Shown in pieces: positions 1 through 5,818 of a stretch of 46,491 bases of DNA. The position numbers and the translations under genes are program-made. The stretch comes from a virus: positions 1 to 46,491 of IMG/VR virus record IMGVR_UViG_3300042946_000412; one strand, given 5' to 3'. The notes beneath the pieces were generated by a model. The model had not been told where the DNA came from. It was given only the letters and a program-made list of their open reading frames with translations, and made no database searches. Positions within the stretch are counted from its first letter, which is position 1; each line of letters begins with the position of its first letter.

Positions 1-105
1 ATTGATTTGGAATATAACCGGCTGGTTAGAGAGTTAGCTTCAGAAAATGGCGGGCGCAAAGAGATAGCAGATCTTCACTTGAACATTTTGCTTTGCAAAG
101 AATGA
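1..105 (+). CDS. 3' end of a small early-left gene (partial at window edge)
   Basis: An open frame enters the window in phase at base 1 and ends with TGA at 103-105. The visible 34 residues begin IDLEYNRLVRELASENGG and end NILLCKE. The stop overlaps the next start as ATGA (102-105), the spacing used throughout this operon. If the window is a circle, the frame continues back to ATG 46483, giving a 37-residue protein. The central part could be a small helix-turn-helix fragment, but I do not recognise a family. Confidence 0.55.
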   Translation: MDLEYNRLVRELASENGGRKEIADLHLNILLCKE

Positions 106-356
106 GCATCATCCACCCCGTCCCAGATCCCGGCACCCGCTACGGACGCTGGCAGGTCATCGGCGGCGAACGCCACACCAGCGACAAAACGCGGATCAGG
201 CAGACGCTATGCCGGTGTGAATGCGGAACAAAACGCTGGGTTGCAATCATTGCATTGCGCCGTGGCAGCAGCAAATCCTGCGGCTGCCGCGTGAAAGAGC
301 GCCACGCGGCGTTCATGAAGCGCAAGGCTGCGCTACCGAAGAGTTTCAGCCAATGA
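102..356 (+). CDS. Small zinc-ribbon phage protein
   Basis: This 84-residue basic protein begins MSIIHPVPDPGTRYGRW. A Cys cluster of form CxCxCG appears near residues 35-40 and a CGC near residues 60-63, the layout of the zinc-ribbon found in many phage small proteins and at the ends of phage homing-type endonucleases. It probably binds nucleic acid, but no catalytic motif is visible. The ATG at 102 is chosen over the in-frame TTG at 93 because it overlaps the preceding stop as ATGA. It is the last clear gene before the 1.1 kb structured stretch. Confidence 0.65.
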   Translation: MSIIHPVPDPGTRYGRWQVIGGERHTSDKTRIRQTLCRCECGTKRWVAIIALRRGSSKSCGCRVKERHAAFMKRKAALPKSFSQ

Positions 357-562
357 GTTACGGGCGGCGGGAACCTATTTTTAACGGTTCAATAAAACGA
401 CCGCTGCCCACCCTTTTATGGCCGGGTACTACCCTTAATTTGGGTGGGCAGATCGATCAAATCACCCGGCCACCCCGCGCATCAGGCCGCTTGTGAAGTA
501 TCACTGGAGCCTGACGCCAGCCAGAGCGATATCTGGCACCCATTTAGCAATTTATGATTTAC

Positions 563-768
563 GGAGCGGAAAGCGAAGGGATCGCACGGTGTACACAGAG
601 GCATAAGACCAGTTACGTGCTGGAGGAAGGAGACTTGGATTGATCGGGAGTAGCTACCCGATGACACGATTACTAGCCAAGTTAATGCTAAAGGCAAATC
701 CCGACTGGTCATTGGGAATTTGTAATCAACCGTTGACTGAGCAGGTTCGACTCCTGCCCGCTCCACCC
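563..768 (+). ncRNA. tRNA/tmRNA-like domain inside the structured region
   Basis: GGAGCGG at 563-569 pairs perfectly with CCGCTCC at 758-764. This helix abuts a textbook T-arm at 741-757 (5-bp stem GCAGG/CCTGC, loop TTCGACT), followed by A and CC, exactly as in a tRNA 3' end. A short D-arm-like hairpin (573-576/582-585, loop AGGGA) follows the 5' strand. The distance between the halves is about 170 nt too long for an ordinary tRNA. No anticodon arm is acceptable at the expected place, and no tmRNA tag ending in Ala-Ala-stop is visible. It may be a tRNA mimic, an insertion-bearing tRNA, or a tRNA 3' relic captured by another structure. Confidence 0.5.
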
Positions 769-770
769 TA

Positions 771-780
771 TTTGTATCAA
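771..780 (+). repeat. Direct repeat TTTGTATCAA, copy 1
   Basis: The 10-mer TTTGTATCAA follows the tRNA-like 3' end here and recurs twice in tandem at 1322-1341. The copies bracket the second half of the structured region. No function is known; they may mark the edges of an inserted segment. Confidence 0.5.
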
Positions 781-1321
781 GAAGCATCAACTATTTACGA
801 AGCGCATCAGGATCAGCCGGGGCTGGCCAGCCCATAGGTCAACGGCTTTTAACGGGAGTACCGGCTCCCGCCCGCGTCACCAAAACCCCTCGCCAGCGGG
901 TAGCTGGTCCCGCTACGGGGTAACGGTAGCTAGGAGTGGTCGCCCGAATAAACAGACCCGGCTGGCAGTCTGGTTATCGCTGCCGAGTTTGAGCCGCAAA
1001 TCTCTGAAAGGCTCCGGGTTGCATGGCCCGCTTGGTTAAGTCGCACCAGACTGGAGTTACTTCCAGGCCCGACACTGGCCAATAGAATCACCGCGCTGCC
1101 GCTGACTGGTAATCAGTGGGCAGCACTATTTGAAGACTTCTCCCAGACGACCGTAGCAATACGGAGGGATGCAGGCGGATTGTGTCGTCCTAACGATCCT
1201 GCCCTTGGGCTGTCAAGAGAAGGGCCAGCGCCTACGCCGTGACGGACAGCCAGCGTGGTGACAGCCGGGAAAGACCGGCACCTAATTATCGGAGAAATCA
1301 ATGTTTGCAATCGGCAACTAA

Positions 1322-1361
1322 TTTGTATCAATTTGTATCAACTTTGGAGAAACTGATACAA
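1322..1361 (+). repeat. Tandem TTTGTATCAA copies and an 8-bp inverted repeat
   Basis: Two back-to-back copies of TTTGTATCAA occupy 1322-1331 and 1332-1341. The core TTGTATCA (1333-1340) is repeated in inverted form as TGATACAA at 1354-1361, giving a perfect 8-bp hairpin with a 13-nt loop. It lies just downstream of the structured RNA region and upstream of the next gene. It could be a transcript-end hairpin or a protein-binding site; there is no T-run, so it is not a standard terminator. The remainder of 1281-1460 shows nothing else I can name. Confidence 0.5.
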
Positions 1362-1460
1362 GCAGTCAAAGAGTCCAATGACTCCCGGCACTTACTTTTC
1401 ATCACTTGGATGGGAGGTCGGTCAAAAATCACGGGAGTCACCCAATTTGGAGAATGAGCA

Positions 1461-1847
1461 ATGAAAGAAAAAAAAACCGAACTCCGCATGGATACACAAG
1501 ATGACATCAAACAATGGCTTCAAGAGCAAGGATTCAGCGAATGCAAAAACGAGCTGGCATATTTTGAAGACGAATGTAAGTGGTACGCATGTAAACGCTA
1601 TCCTAGCAAGTACAACTGCGAGTGCAACTACGACAAGGACGGTATTCAGGTAGTTGTTACTCCCCACAAATGGCGTATTAACGGGCATCAGTGTCAGTCA
1701 GTAGAAATAAATATAACCGGTGAAGCGAACGGCATTTGGTGCAAGCTGCAAGCGTATTCGCTGACGTGGGCAGAACTGCCAGACAAATTTGACCAAGTGA
1801 CCGACACACTAATGAAAGCGTGGGAAGCAATACCAAGGAATGAATAG
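1461..1847 (+). CDS. Hypothetical phage protein, 128 aa
   Basis: This begins MKEKKTELRMDTQDD and is preceded by a GGAG site at about 1449 with good spacing. It is acidic to neutral, with several cysteines and tryptophans (CKWYACKRYPSKYNCEC near residues 38-54) and no obvious membrane segment. The layout suggests a small globular protein. I do not recognise the family. It is the first gene after the structured RNA region, and its codon use looks more AT-rich than the late genes, as is common for early accessory genes. Confidence 0.7.
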   Translation: MKEKKTELRMDTQDDIKQWLQEQGFSECKNELAYFEDECKWYACKRYPSKYNCECNYDKDGIQVVVTPHKWRINGHQCQSVEINITGEANGIWCKLQAYSLTWAELPDKFDQVTDTLMKAWEAIPRNE

Positions 1848-1877
1848 ATGAAGAGTGCGTCAACCTTTATAGCAAAG

Positions 1878-1907
1878 TTAACATGGGTTAACAAAAGTCT
1901 GTATAAA
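1878..1907 (+). promoter_or_regulatory. Candidate sigma70 promoter within the early-left operon
   Basis: TTAACA (1878-1883) and TATAAA (1902-1907) are separated by 18 nt in an AT-rich gap of 74 nt between two genes. A GTTAAC palindrome appears twice (around 1877-1882 and 1887-1892). This would feed the run of small genes from 1922 through the integrase. The call rests on motif match only. Confidence 0.4.
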
Positions 1908-1921
1908 TAGGAGAAAGAGAA

Positions 1922-2293
1922 ATGAGCGAGCCTAAATTTACGCCTGGGCCTTGGAAAGTAGATATTGGCCGGGGCGATTGGGGAATACCAATCACTCATT
2001 GTGTATATGTCGGTGATTCCTATTGGGACCGAGACAACCAAATTGCCGAGCTGCATTCGATTCAGCCATATTGCGCCGGGGCGAGTGCAAAAGACATACA
2101 ACAGTATGTCCAAGCAAGAGCTAACGCATGCCTTATAGCCGCTGCACCGGAGCTTTATGAGGCTTTGGAAAAGTTAGAAGGATGGTTTGATAACGATTCA
2201 AAAGAAGGCGCCGACAAATATCTGAAGGAAGCAAAAGCCGCGCGAGCTAAAGCAAGAGGTGAGTTAATGTCTCCGCAGGAGAAAGAGCAATGA
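1922..2293 (+). CDS. Conserved phage protein of the FTPGPW...ANACLIAAAPELYEAL type
   Basis: This 123-residue protein opens MSEPKFTPGPWKVD and has, near residues 60-80, the ANACLIAAAPELYEALE segment. The pairing of an N-terminal TPGPW with a later NArLIAAAPeLleAL block is typical of a small protein family found in the early regions of many proteobacterial phages; its function is unknown. A charged, Lys/Ala-rich helix forms the C-terminus. The start is supported by an AGGAG site at 1909-1913. Its stop overlaps the next start by 4 nt. Confidence 0.75.
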   Translation: MSEPKFTPGPWKVDIGRGDWGIPITHCVYVGDSYWDRDNQIAELHSIQPYCAGASAKDIQQYVQARANACLIAAAPELYEALEKLEGWFDNDSKEGADKYLKEAKAARAKARGELMSPQEKEQ

Positions 2294-2682
2294 ATGACGA
2301 ATGGATAATCGAAACAGCAGAGCGTTATGGGCGGCTTGAAACTTTGGAAGATCATGATACTGGCTGTCACGTCAGCAAGTGGGTATTCAGTGAAGATGGG
2401 CTACGCTGTTTCGTGCAAGAGATTACTGAGAAAGAGGTAGAGGAACACAACGACCTGATCGCGCATGCTGTAGAGGTGCTACGGCGACAGGTAAAGCCCG
2501 CGTCGAAAAGCCGCCAACAACCCAAAACGCCGCTGGCTGATTATGAGATTTTGCAAGTCGCAGCGAAAGCCCCGCCAGTTTATCCGTGGTTGATTCAAGG
2601 GGATGTGACGCTTGACCATGTTCGAAAAATGGCTATTGATTATGCCCGCGCCATCGAACGGAAAATATGGGAGAAAGCGTAA
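2290..2682 (+). CDS. Hypothetical early protein, 130 aa
   Basis: This starts MNDEWIIETAERYGRLE at an ATGA overlap with the preceding gene. The N-terminal part is acidic, followed by a basic patch (KPASKSRQQPK) near residues 72-82 and a short helical C-terminus. No catalytic or metal-binding motif was seen and I do not recognise a family. It ends in TAATG, coupling it to the next gene. Confidence 0.65.
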   Translation: MNDEWIIETAERYGRLETLEDHDTGCHVSKWVFSEDGLRCFVQEITEKEVEEHNDLIAHAVEVLRRQVKPASKSRQQPKTPLADYEILQVAAKAPPVYPWLIQGDVTLDHVRKMAIDYARAIERKIWEKA

Positions 2683-2933
2683 TGAGATGTCCAATCTGCG
2701 GAAGCAAAGACTGCTGCGGCGGTGAACTAAACGAGAAAGTTAACCGGCTGGAGACGGAATTAGCCGAGCTGATCGAGAAGGCTGAAGCGGTGATTGAAGC
2801 GGCGGAAAGACACGGAAATGTTGGCTACGCAGATCGCCAAATAGTGCATCTGCAGGCAGCGGTTGAGAGGAGTCGAATAGCGGTCCGTGCGCTGCGTGAT
2901 GTTATTGAGAGAGTAAAGGGGGTTGATGAATGA
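2682..2933 (+). CDS. Small CxxC protein with a coiled-coil tail
   Basis: It begins MRCPICGSKDCCGG, a compact two-CxxC zinc-knuckle-like head, followed by a long charged heptad-type helix (roughly residues 18-80). The ATG at 2682 is preferred to the in-frame ATG at 2667 because it overlaps the previous stop (TAATG) and has a GGGAG-like site just upstream. It may be a small DNA- or RNA-binding dimer. I do not recognise a named family. Confidence 0.65.
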   Translation: MRCPICGSKDCCGGELNEKVNRLETELAELIEKAEAVIEAAERHGNVGYADRQIVHLQAAVERSRIAVRALRDVIERVKGVDE

Positions 2934-3274
2934 TTATGAGCGAAGCCCATCCAATGAAAACCCGAGTCCAGATCTACTTCGACGCTTTGGAGTTTCTGGA
3001 CTCCCGAGTACCAGCCAAAGCGGAAGACCTCCTGTCCGAGATTGAGCATTTATACTCCCACGGCATAGAAATCCATCACCTCAGCTTTCTTCTGGGGGTC
3101 CGCTGGTCTGAGCATGTCCAAGGGTTCGGAAGCCTAGGGTATGAGGAGGTTGATGAGGCAGAGCGTGAGCAGACCGCAATCAAAGTACCAACAGTCGTGT
3201 GGGACAAACTCAAGGACGTGAATACCGTGACTGATTTAATCAAAGCACTGAAAGTAGCGGAGAAAGCGGAATGA
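2930..3274 (+). CDS. Hypothetical early protein, 114 aa
   Basis: This starts at an ATGA overlap (MIMSEAHPMKTR); ATG 2936 is an alternative two codons later. The sequence is acidic and mostly helical, with no cysteines and no clear motif. It sits within a tightly coupled run of small genes leading to xis/int. I do not recognise the family. Confidence 0.6.
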   Translation: MIMSEAHPMKTRVQIYFDALEFLDSRVPAKAEDLLSEIEHLYSHGIEIHHLSFLLGVRWSEHVQGFGSLGYEEVDEAEREQTAIKVPTVVWDKLKDVNTVTDLIKALKVAEKAE

Positions 3275-3546
3275 CCTACTTGAGAACCTACTGGAAAACA
3301 GCCACGCCGCTTTCATGGGGGATCGGCATGTCGAAAGACGACAACCCGATTTATGGCGCAAATCGATGCTTGATTACCGTTGACGATCAAGGTGCTGGAC
3401 CATATCTGCAAGTTCAATTCAAGGATGAAGAGCCTGGACCGGGGGAATCAGCCGATATGGGTTACTTCTGCACGCACGAAGATATTGATGCTTTCTGCAA
3501 CCACTTACACCACGCGCTGAAACTGGCAAATGGAGAAAACAAATGA
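3271..3546 (+). CDS. Hypothetical early protein, 91 aa
   Basis: This begins MTYLRTYWKTATPLSWG at an ATGA overlap. It reads as a small alpha/beta protein; a segment near residues 30-50 (RCLITVDDQGAGPYLQVQF) looks like paired beta strands and the C-terminus is helical (DIDAFCNHLHHAL). It may be a small modulator of host or phage enzymes, but I do not recognise it. Confidence 0.6.
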   Translation: MTYLRTYWKTATPLSWGIGMSKDDNPIYGANRCLITVDDQGAGPYLQVQFKDEEPGPGESADMGYFCTHEDIDAFCNHLHHALKLANGENK

Positions 3547-3710
3547 CTGATGAACTAACTAGAAAAGAACTGCTTCAGATGGTCGCCAGACAGATGGAGA
3601 CCATTCACTTCCTGAAGACCCAGATCACCGAGGCTCTTCAGGCAATCGACAATCAGGCACCGGATTTGGCGTGGCGGAAGCTGCTGGCGGTGAAGGAGCG
3701 GTTTCAGTAA
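3543..3710 (+). CDS. Small helical protein, 55 aa
   Basis: The frame starts at ATG 3543, overlapping the previous stop as ATGA, and reads MTDELTRKELLQMVARQ to KERFQ with its stop at 3708-3710. It is almost wholly predicted helix, with a leucine-rich amphipathic pattern. Coupled overlaps on both sides (ATGA before, TAATG after) are the main evidence that it is translated. Confidence 0.6.
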   Translation: MTDELTRKELLQMVARQMETIHFLKTQITEALQAIDNQAPDLAWRKLLAVKERFQ

Positions 3711-3937
3711 TGGAGCCGTTATTTCTGAATGACGACCAGCTAAAGGAACTTACCGGACGCGTTGTGCGTCGGTGCCAGATAGAGTCCTTGCGGCAGATGG
3801 GCATCCCGTTCCGCGTCAATGCGGCTGGTCGCCCCGTGGTTTGCAGGTCTGCGGTTGAAGGCGGAAAATCAGCCGCCACATCAGCATCAGACTCAAGCTG
3901 GACACCGAGGGTACTCCATGGGAAGGCGACCAACTAA
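3710..3937 (+). CDS. DUF4224-type protein, candidate excisionase
   Basis: This 75-residue protein begins MEPLFLNDDQLKELTGRV and carries the DUF4224 pattern: L..deLkeLTG, RRCQIESLRQMGIPFRVNAAGRPVV. Members typically lie directly upstream of phage integrases and are thought to act as small DNA-binding directionality factors; that role is inferred from context. The start at 3710 overlaps the preceding stop (TAATG). The 3' end overlaps the integrase start by 20 nt. The Ser/Ala-rich C-terminus is probably unstructured. Confidence 0.75.
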   Translation: MEPLFLNDDQLKELTGRVVRRCQIESLRQMGIPFRVNAAGRPVVCRSAVEGGKSAATSASDSSWTPRVLHGKATN

Positions 3938-4961
3938 GCACCTGAACCTGCCGCCCAGGTTGCGGTTACGCACCCGGCGCGAGACGGAATATTACTACTA
4001 TGACTGCGGCGGGAAGCCACGCAAGGAAATCCCGCTCGGTTCTGATTATGTCCTGGCCATCAAGAAATGGGCAGAACTGGAACAGGGCGACCGATACAAA
4101 GAGACTGCGCTCACCGCGACATTCCCACTGCTGTGGGACCGCTACGCCATGGATGTGCTGCCAACGCTCAAGCACGGCACCATCCGCACCCATAAAAGCG
4201 ACATCAAGCATCTGCTTGGATTCTTCGGTGATCCGCCTGCGCCGCTTGAGAAAATCAAGCCCATGCACATCCGCCAGTTTCTGGACTGGCTGAAGGACAA
4301 GCCAACAACAGCCAACCGCTGCAAGCGTCTATTCTCGACCCTGTGGAATCACGCCAGAGGATGGGGATGGACTGACACTGAGAACCCTTGCGCGGGCATT
4401 ACCGGACATACCACCGGCAATCGCGAGGTCTACATCTCCGATGCCGTCTTCATGGCCGTGCGTAACGCCGCCTCTGCACCGATCCGCGACGCTATGGACC
4501 TGGCCTATCTAACTGGCCAGCGACCCGCCGATATTCTCAAAATGAACGAGACGGACATTCAGGACGGCACCCTACCCGTCCACCAGGGCAAGACCGGGGC
4601 GAGAGTTCGAATCCGCATTGAGGGAGAACTGGCCGACTTGCTGGAACGCATCAAGGCTAGGAAGCGCGGATACAAAGTCTGGACAACCTTCCTACTGGTG
4701 CAGGAAAACGGCAAGCCGCTGACAACCATGACGCTGCGGAATGGATTTGTCGCCGCAAGAGATGCCGCTTCTGAGCGCAATCCTGACATGGCGGAAGAAA
4801 TAAAAGCCTTCTGGTTTTATGACCTCAGGGCCAAGGCAGCCGACGACAAGGCCGACGCGGAAGGTGAATCTGAAGCCCAAAAACTGCTCGGCCACACCGA
4901 TGGTCGGACGACCTCACGGCACTATCTGCGCCGGGGCAAAATCGTCAGCCCTACTCGGTGA
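3918..4961 (+). CDS. int: Tyrosine-family phage integrase
   Basis: This 347-residue site-specific recombinase integrates the phage at a host tRNA-Gly. The basic N-terminus (residues 1-40) should be the arm-binding part, residues about 85-165 the core-binding SAM-like domain, and 170-340 the catalytic domain. Active-site residues visible are Arg202 (TGQRPADIL), Lys225 (HQGKTGA), Arg304 in FYDLRAK (Tyr301 where many have His), His326 in LLGHTDGRTT and the nucleophile Tyr336 in RHYLRR. ATG 3918 has a GAGG site 7 nt upstream and gives the usual integrase start (MGRRPTKHLNLPP). It lies immediately left of attP. Confidence 0.93.
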   Translation: MGRRPTKHLNLPPRLRLRTRRETEYYYYDCGGKPRKEIPLGSDYVLAIKKWAELEQGDRYKETALTATFPLLWDRYAMDVLPTLKHGTIRTHKSDIKHLLGFFGDPPAPLEKIKPMHIRQFLDWLKDKPTTANRCKRLFSTLWNHARGWGWTDTENPCAGITGHTTGNREVYISDAVFMAVRNAASAPIRDAMDLAYLTGQRPADILKMNETDIQDGTLPVHQGKTGARVRIRIEGELADLLERIKARKRGYKVWTTFLLVQENGKPLTTMTLRNGFVAARDAASERNPDMAEEIKAFWFYDLRAKAADDKADAEGESEAQKLLGHTDGRTTSRHYLRRGKIVSPTR

Positions 4962-4970
4962 CTTCGGTTT

Positions 4971-5201
4971 TTTGCGGAACTCGTTGGTTTTTGCGGAACT
5001 CTTGTGCAGGCTCCAGATCGCTGAAAGCCGCATGAATAGTGGAGCGGGTGATGGGAATCGAACCCACGCTATCGGCTTGGGAATTTGATGGGCATTTCAA
5101 TAACGACGCGGGTTTGAGTCGGTTTTTTGTCCCGCAAAAATGCTGGGTGAGATGCCCGGAAACCCGCGTGGTTGCTGATGCGGTTTTTATTTTGCGGAAC
5201 T
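4971..5201 (+). other. attP region with arm-type integrase repeats
   Basis: Three identical copies of TTTGCGGAACT lie at 4971-4981, 4990-5000 and 5191-5201, and an imperfect inverted copy (9 of 11) at 5128-5138. They flank the tRNA-Gly core at 5040-5083: two on the integrase side, the others on the tail-gene side. This is the arrangement of P and P' arm sites around an attP core. The segment separates convergent int (+) and tail (-) genes, and no gene is seen in it. Confidence 0.7.
5040..5083 (-). other. attP core: 3' half of a tRNA-Gly gene
   Basis: On the minus strand this reads as the 3' half of tRNA-Gly: an anticodon loop TTCCCAA (anticodon CCC), the T-arm GTGGG-TTCGATT-CCCAT, and acceptor CACCCGC followed by discriminator T and CCA, the U discriminator being diagnostic for bacterial tRNA-Gly. 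The 5' half (a GCGGGTG acceptor strand and D-arm) is missing upstream. It is therefore the identity segment that rebuilds the host tRNA after integration, not a functional tRNA. Confidence 0.85.
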
Positions 5202-5210
5202 GTTTCCGGC

Positions 5211-5480
5211 CTAATACTCCACCCCACTCGCCTCGATAAACAGCGCATCAAGCTGCTCCTCCGTCCACCCCAGCGCCTGGGCGACGGCGAGGATAGTGGG
5301 TGACTGACGTTTGAACTTCAGCGCGTACTCCCAAGCAGATCGGACCAACTCAGGTGTCTGCGGATCGGCAATCAGCGCCTCGACCTGCGGCATCAATCCG
5401 GCTCGGCGGATGGCTTCGCGGGCCTGAATAGGATCGACTTCGAGATCGTCCAGAGGTTTGCGGAATGTGATTTTGGTCAT
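5211..5480 (-). CDS. Small tail-operon protein (last late gene), 89 aa
   Basis: It begins [17 protein letters not shown] and overlaps the upstream stop as ATGA. The sequence is helical and acidic, with two Ala/Leu-rich helices (residues about 18-45 and 48-85). It lies at the promoter-distal end of the late operon, where small tail-fibre accessory or assembly proteins usually lie. The start at 5480 is chosen over an upstream in-frame ATG because of the overlap. I do not recognise a named family. Confidence 0.65.
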   Translation of the reverse strand: MTKITFRKPLDDLEVDPIQAREAIRRAGLMPQVEALIADPQTPELVRSAWEYALKFKRQSPTILAVAQALGWTEEQLDALFIEASGVEY

Positions 5481-5818
5481 ACGATCACCTCCCCTTCCCA
5501 ATCCTTATACGGCCAGCACTCCACCCGCAGCCGGTAGGTGCCGGGTAACGGAAACTCAAGCTCCACATTGCCTTCTGCCGAGTAACTCTCCCCGTTAATC
5601 GTCAGGGTGGACCCCGCCGGGACGCCTTGCAGGGTGAGATCGGAAAGCGTAACGGGGGAAGTTGGGCGCTCGGTGGGTTGTCCGTTGAGGATGTAGAACT
5701 CTCGGTTGTCATATTCACCTTCGACTACTGCATCCATCCCCGGCAAAAACAGGTTGACATCACCTATATGGACGCCGCCCATCTCGCCTGTCTGGCTGTT
5801 GTACTCAGTGTGTTTCAT
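5477..5818 (-). CDS. Tail-associated protein with beta-rich domain, 113 aa
   Basis: This opens [15 protein letters not shown] and has a C-terminal beta-sandwich-like part ([36 protein letters not shown]). It resembles small phage proteins encoded right after the receptor-binding/tip protein, possibly an accessory fibre or chaperone. It overlaps the tip gene by 4 nt. The family name is uncertain. Confidence 0.6.
   Translation of the reverse strand: MKHTEYNSQTGEMGGVHIGDVNLFLPGMDAVVEGEYDNREFYILNGQPTERPTSPVTLSDLTLQGVPAGSTLTINGESYSAEGNVELEFPLPGTYRLRVECWPYKDWEGEVIV

Larger units (their letters stand above)
362..1280 (+). ncRNA. Candidate large structured non-coding RNA (GOLLD/ROOL-like in character)
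   Basis: No convincing gene is found here, yet perfect or near-perfect helices follow each other. They include 362-370/401-409 (9 bp with one G.U) enclosing 371-375/386-390; 420-427/464-471 (8 bp); 482-487/509-514; 516-520/533-537; 563-569/758-764; 643-648/657-662; 741-745/753-757; 820-824/829-833; 853-858/865-870; 895-900/909-914; 953-957/968-972; 991-995/1010-1014; 1051-1055/1062-1066; 1095-1100/1119-1124 with inner 1102-1105/1113-1116; 1151-1155/1160-1164 closed by a GCAA tetraloop; 1171-1175/1198-1202; 1201-1206/1220-1225; and 1264-1268/1275-1279. Helices 964-968/980-984 and 953-957/968-972 overlap, as in a pseudoknot or switch. The region lies in the early-left operon just after a small gene. 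The RNA class is inferred; the helices are seen directly. Confidence 0.55.

Noticed and set aside
674-684. TAGCCAAGTTA, one mismatch from the repressor site consensus
   Set aside because: About one such match is expected by chance in both strands of 46 kb, and no promoter lies next to it.
640-837. Open frame from TTG 640 with a GGAGGAAGGAG site, 65 codons (MIGSSYPMTRLL...)
   Set aside because: It runs straight through the tRNA-like T-arm and several perfect hairpins, its sequence shows no recognisable motif, and the purine-rich site can be part of the RNA structure. It is kept only as a weak alternative.
1095-1124. An anticodon-arm-like hairpin with loop CTGGTAA, suggesting a tRNA-Thr(GGT)
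   Set aside because: No D-arm, T-arm or acceptor stem is found at the right distances; the stem is extended by a further 6 bp, which a tRNA would not have.
1848-1910. A 20-codon frame (MKSASTFIAKLTW...) directly after the 128-aa gene
   Set aside because: It is very short, its AT-rich DNA is better explained by the promoter-like hexamers inside it, and nothing supports a function.
5039-5239. Plus-strand frame across attP (MERVMGIEPTLSAWEF...)
   Set aside because: This is the well-known spurious translation of a tRNA gene fragment and has no phage homology pattern.
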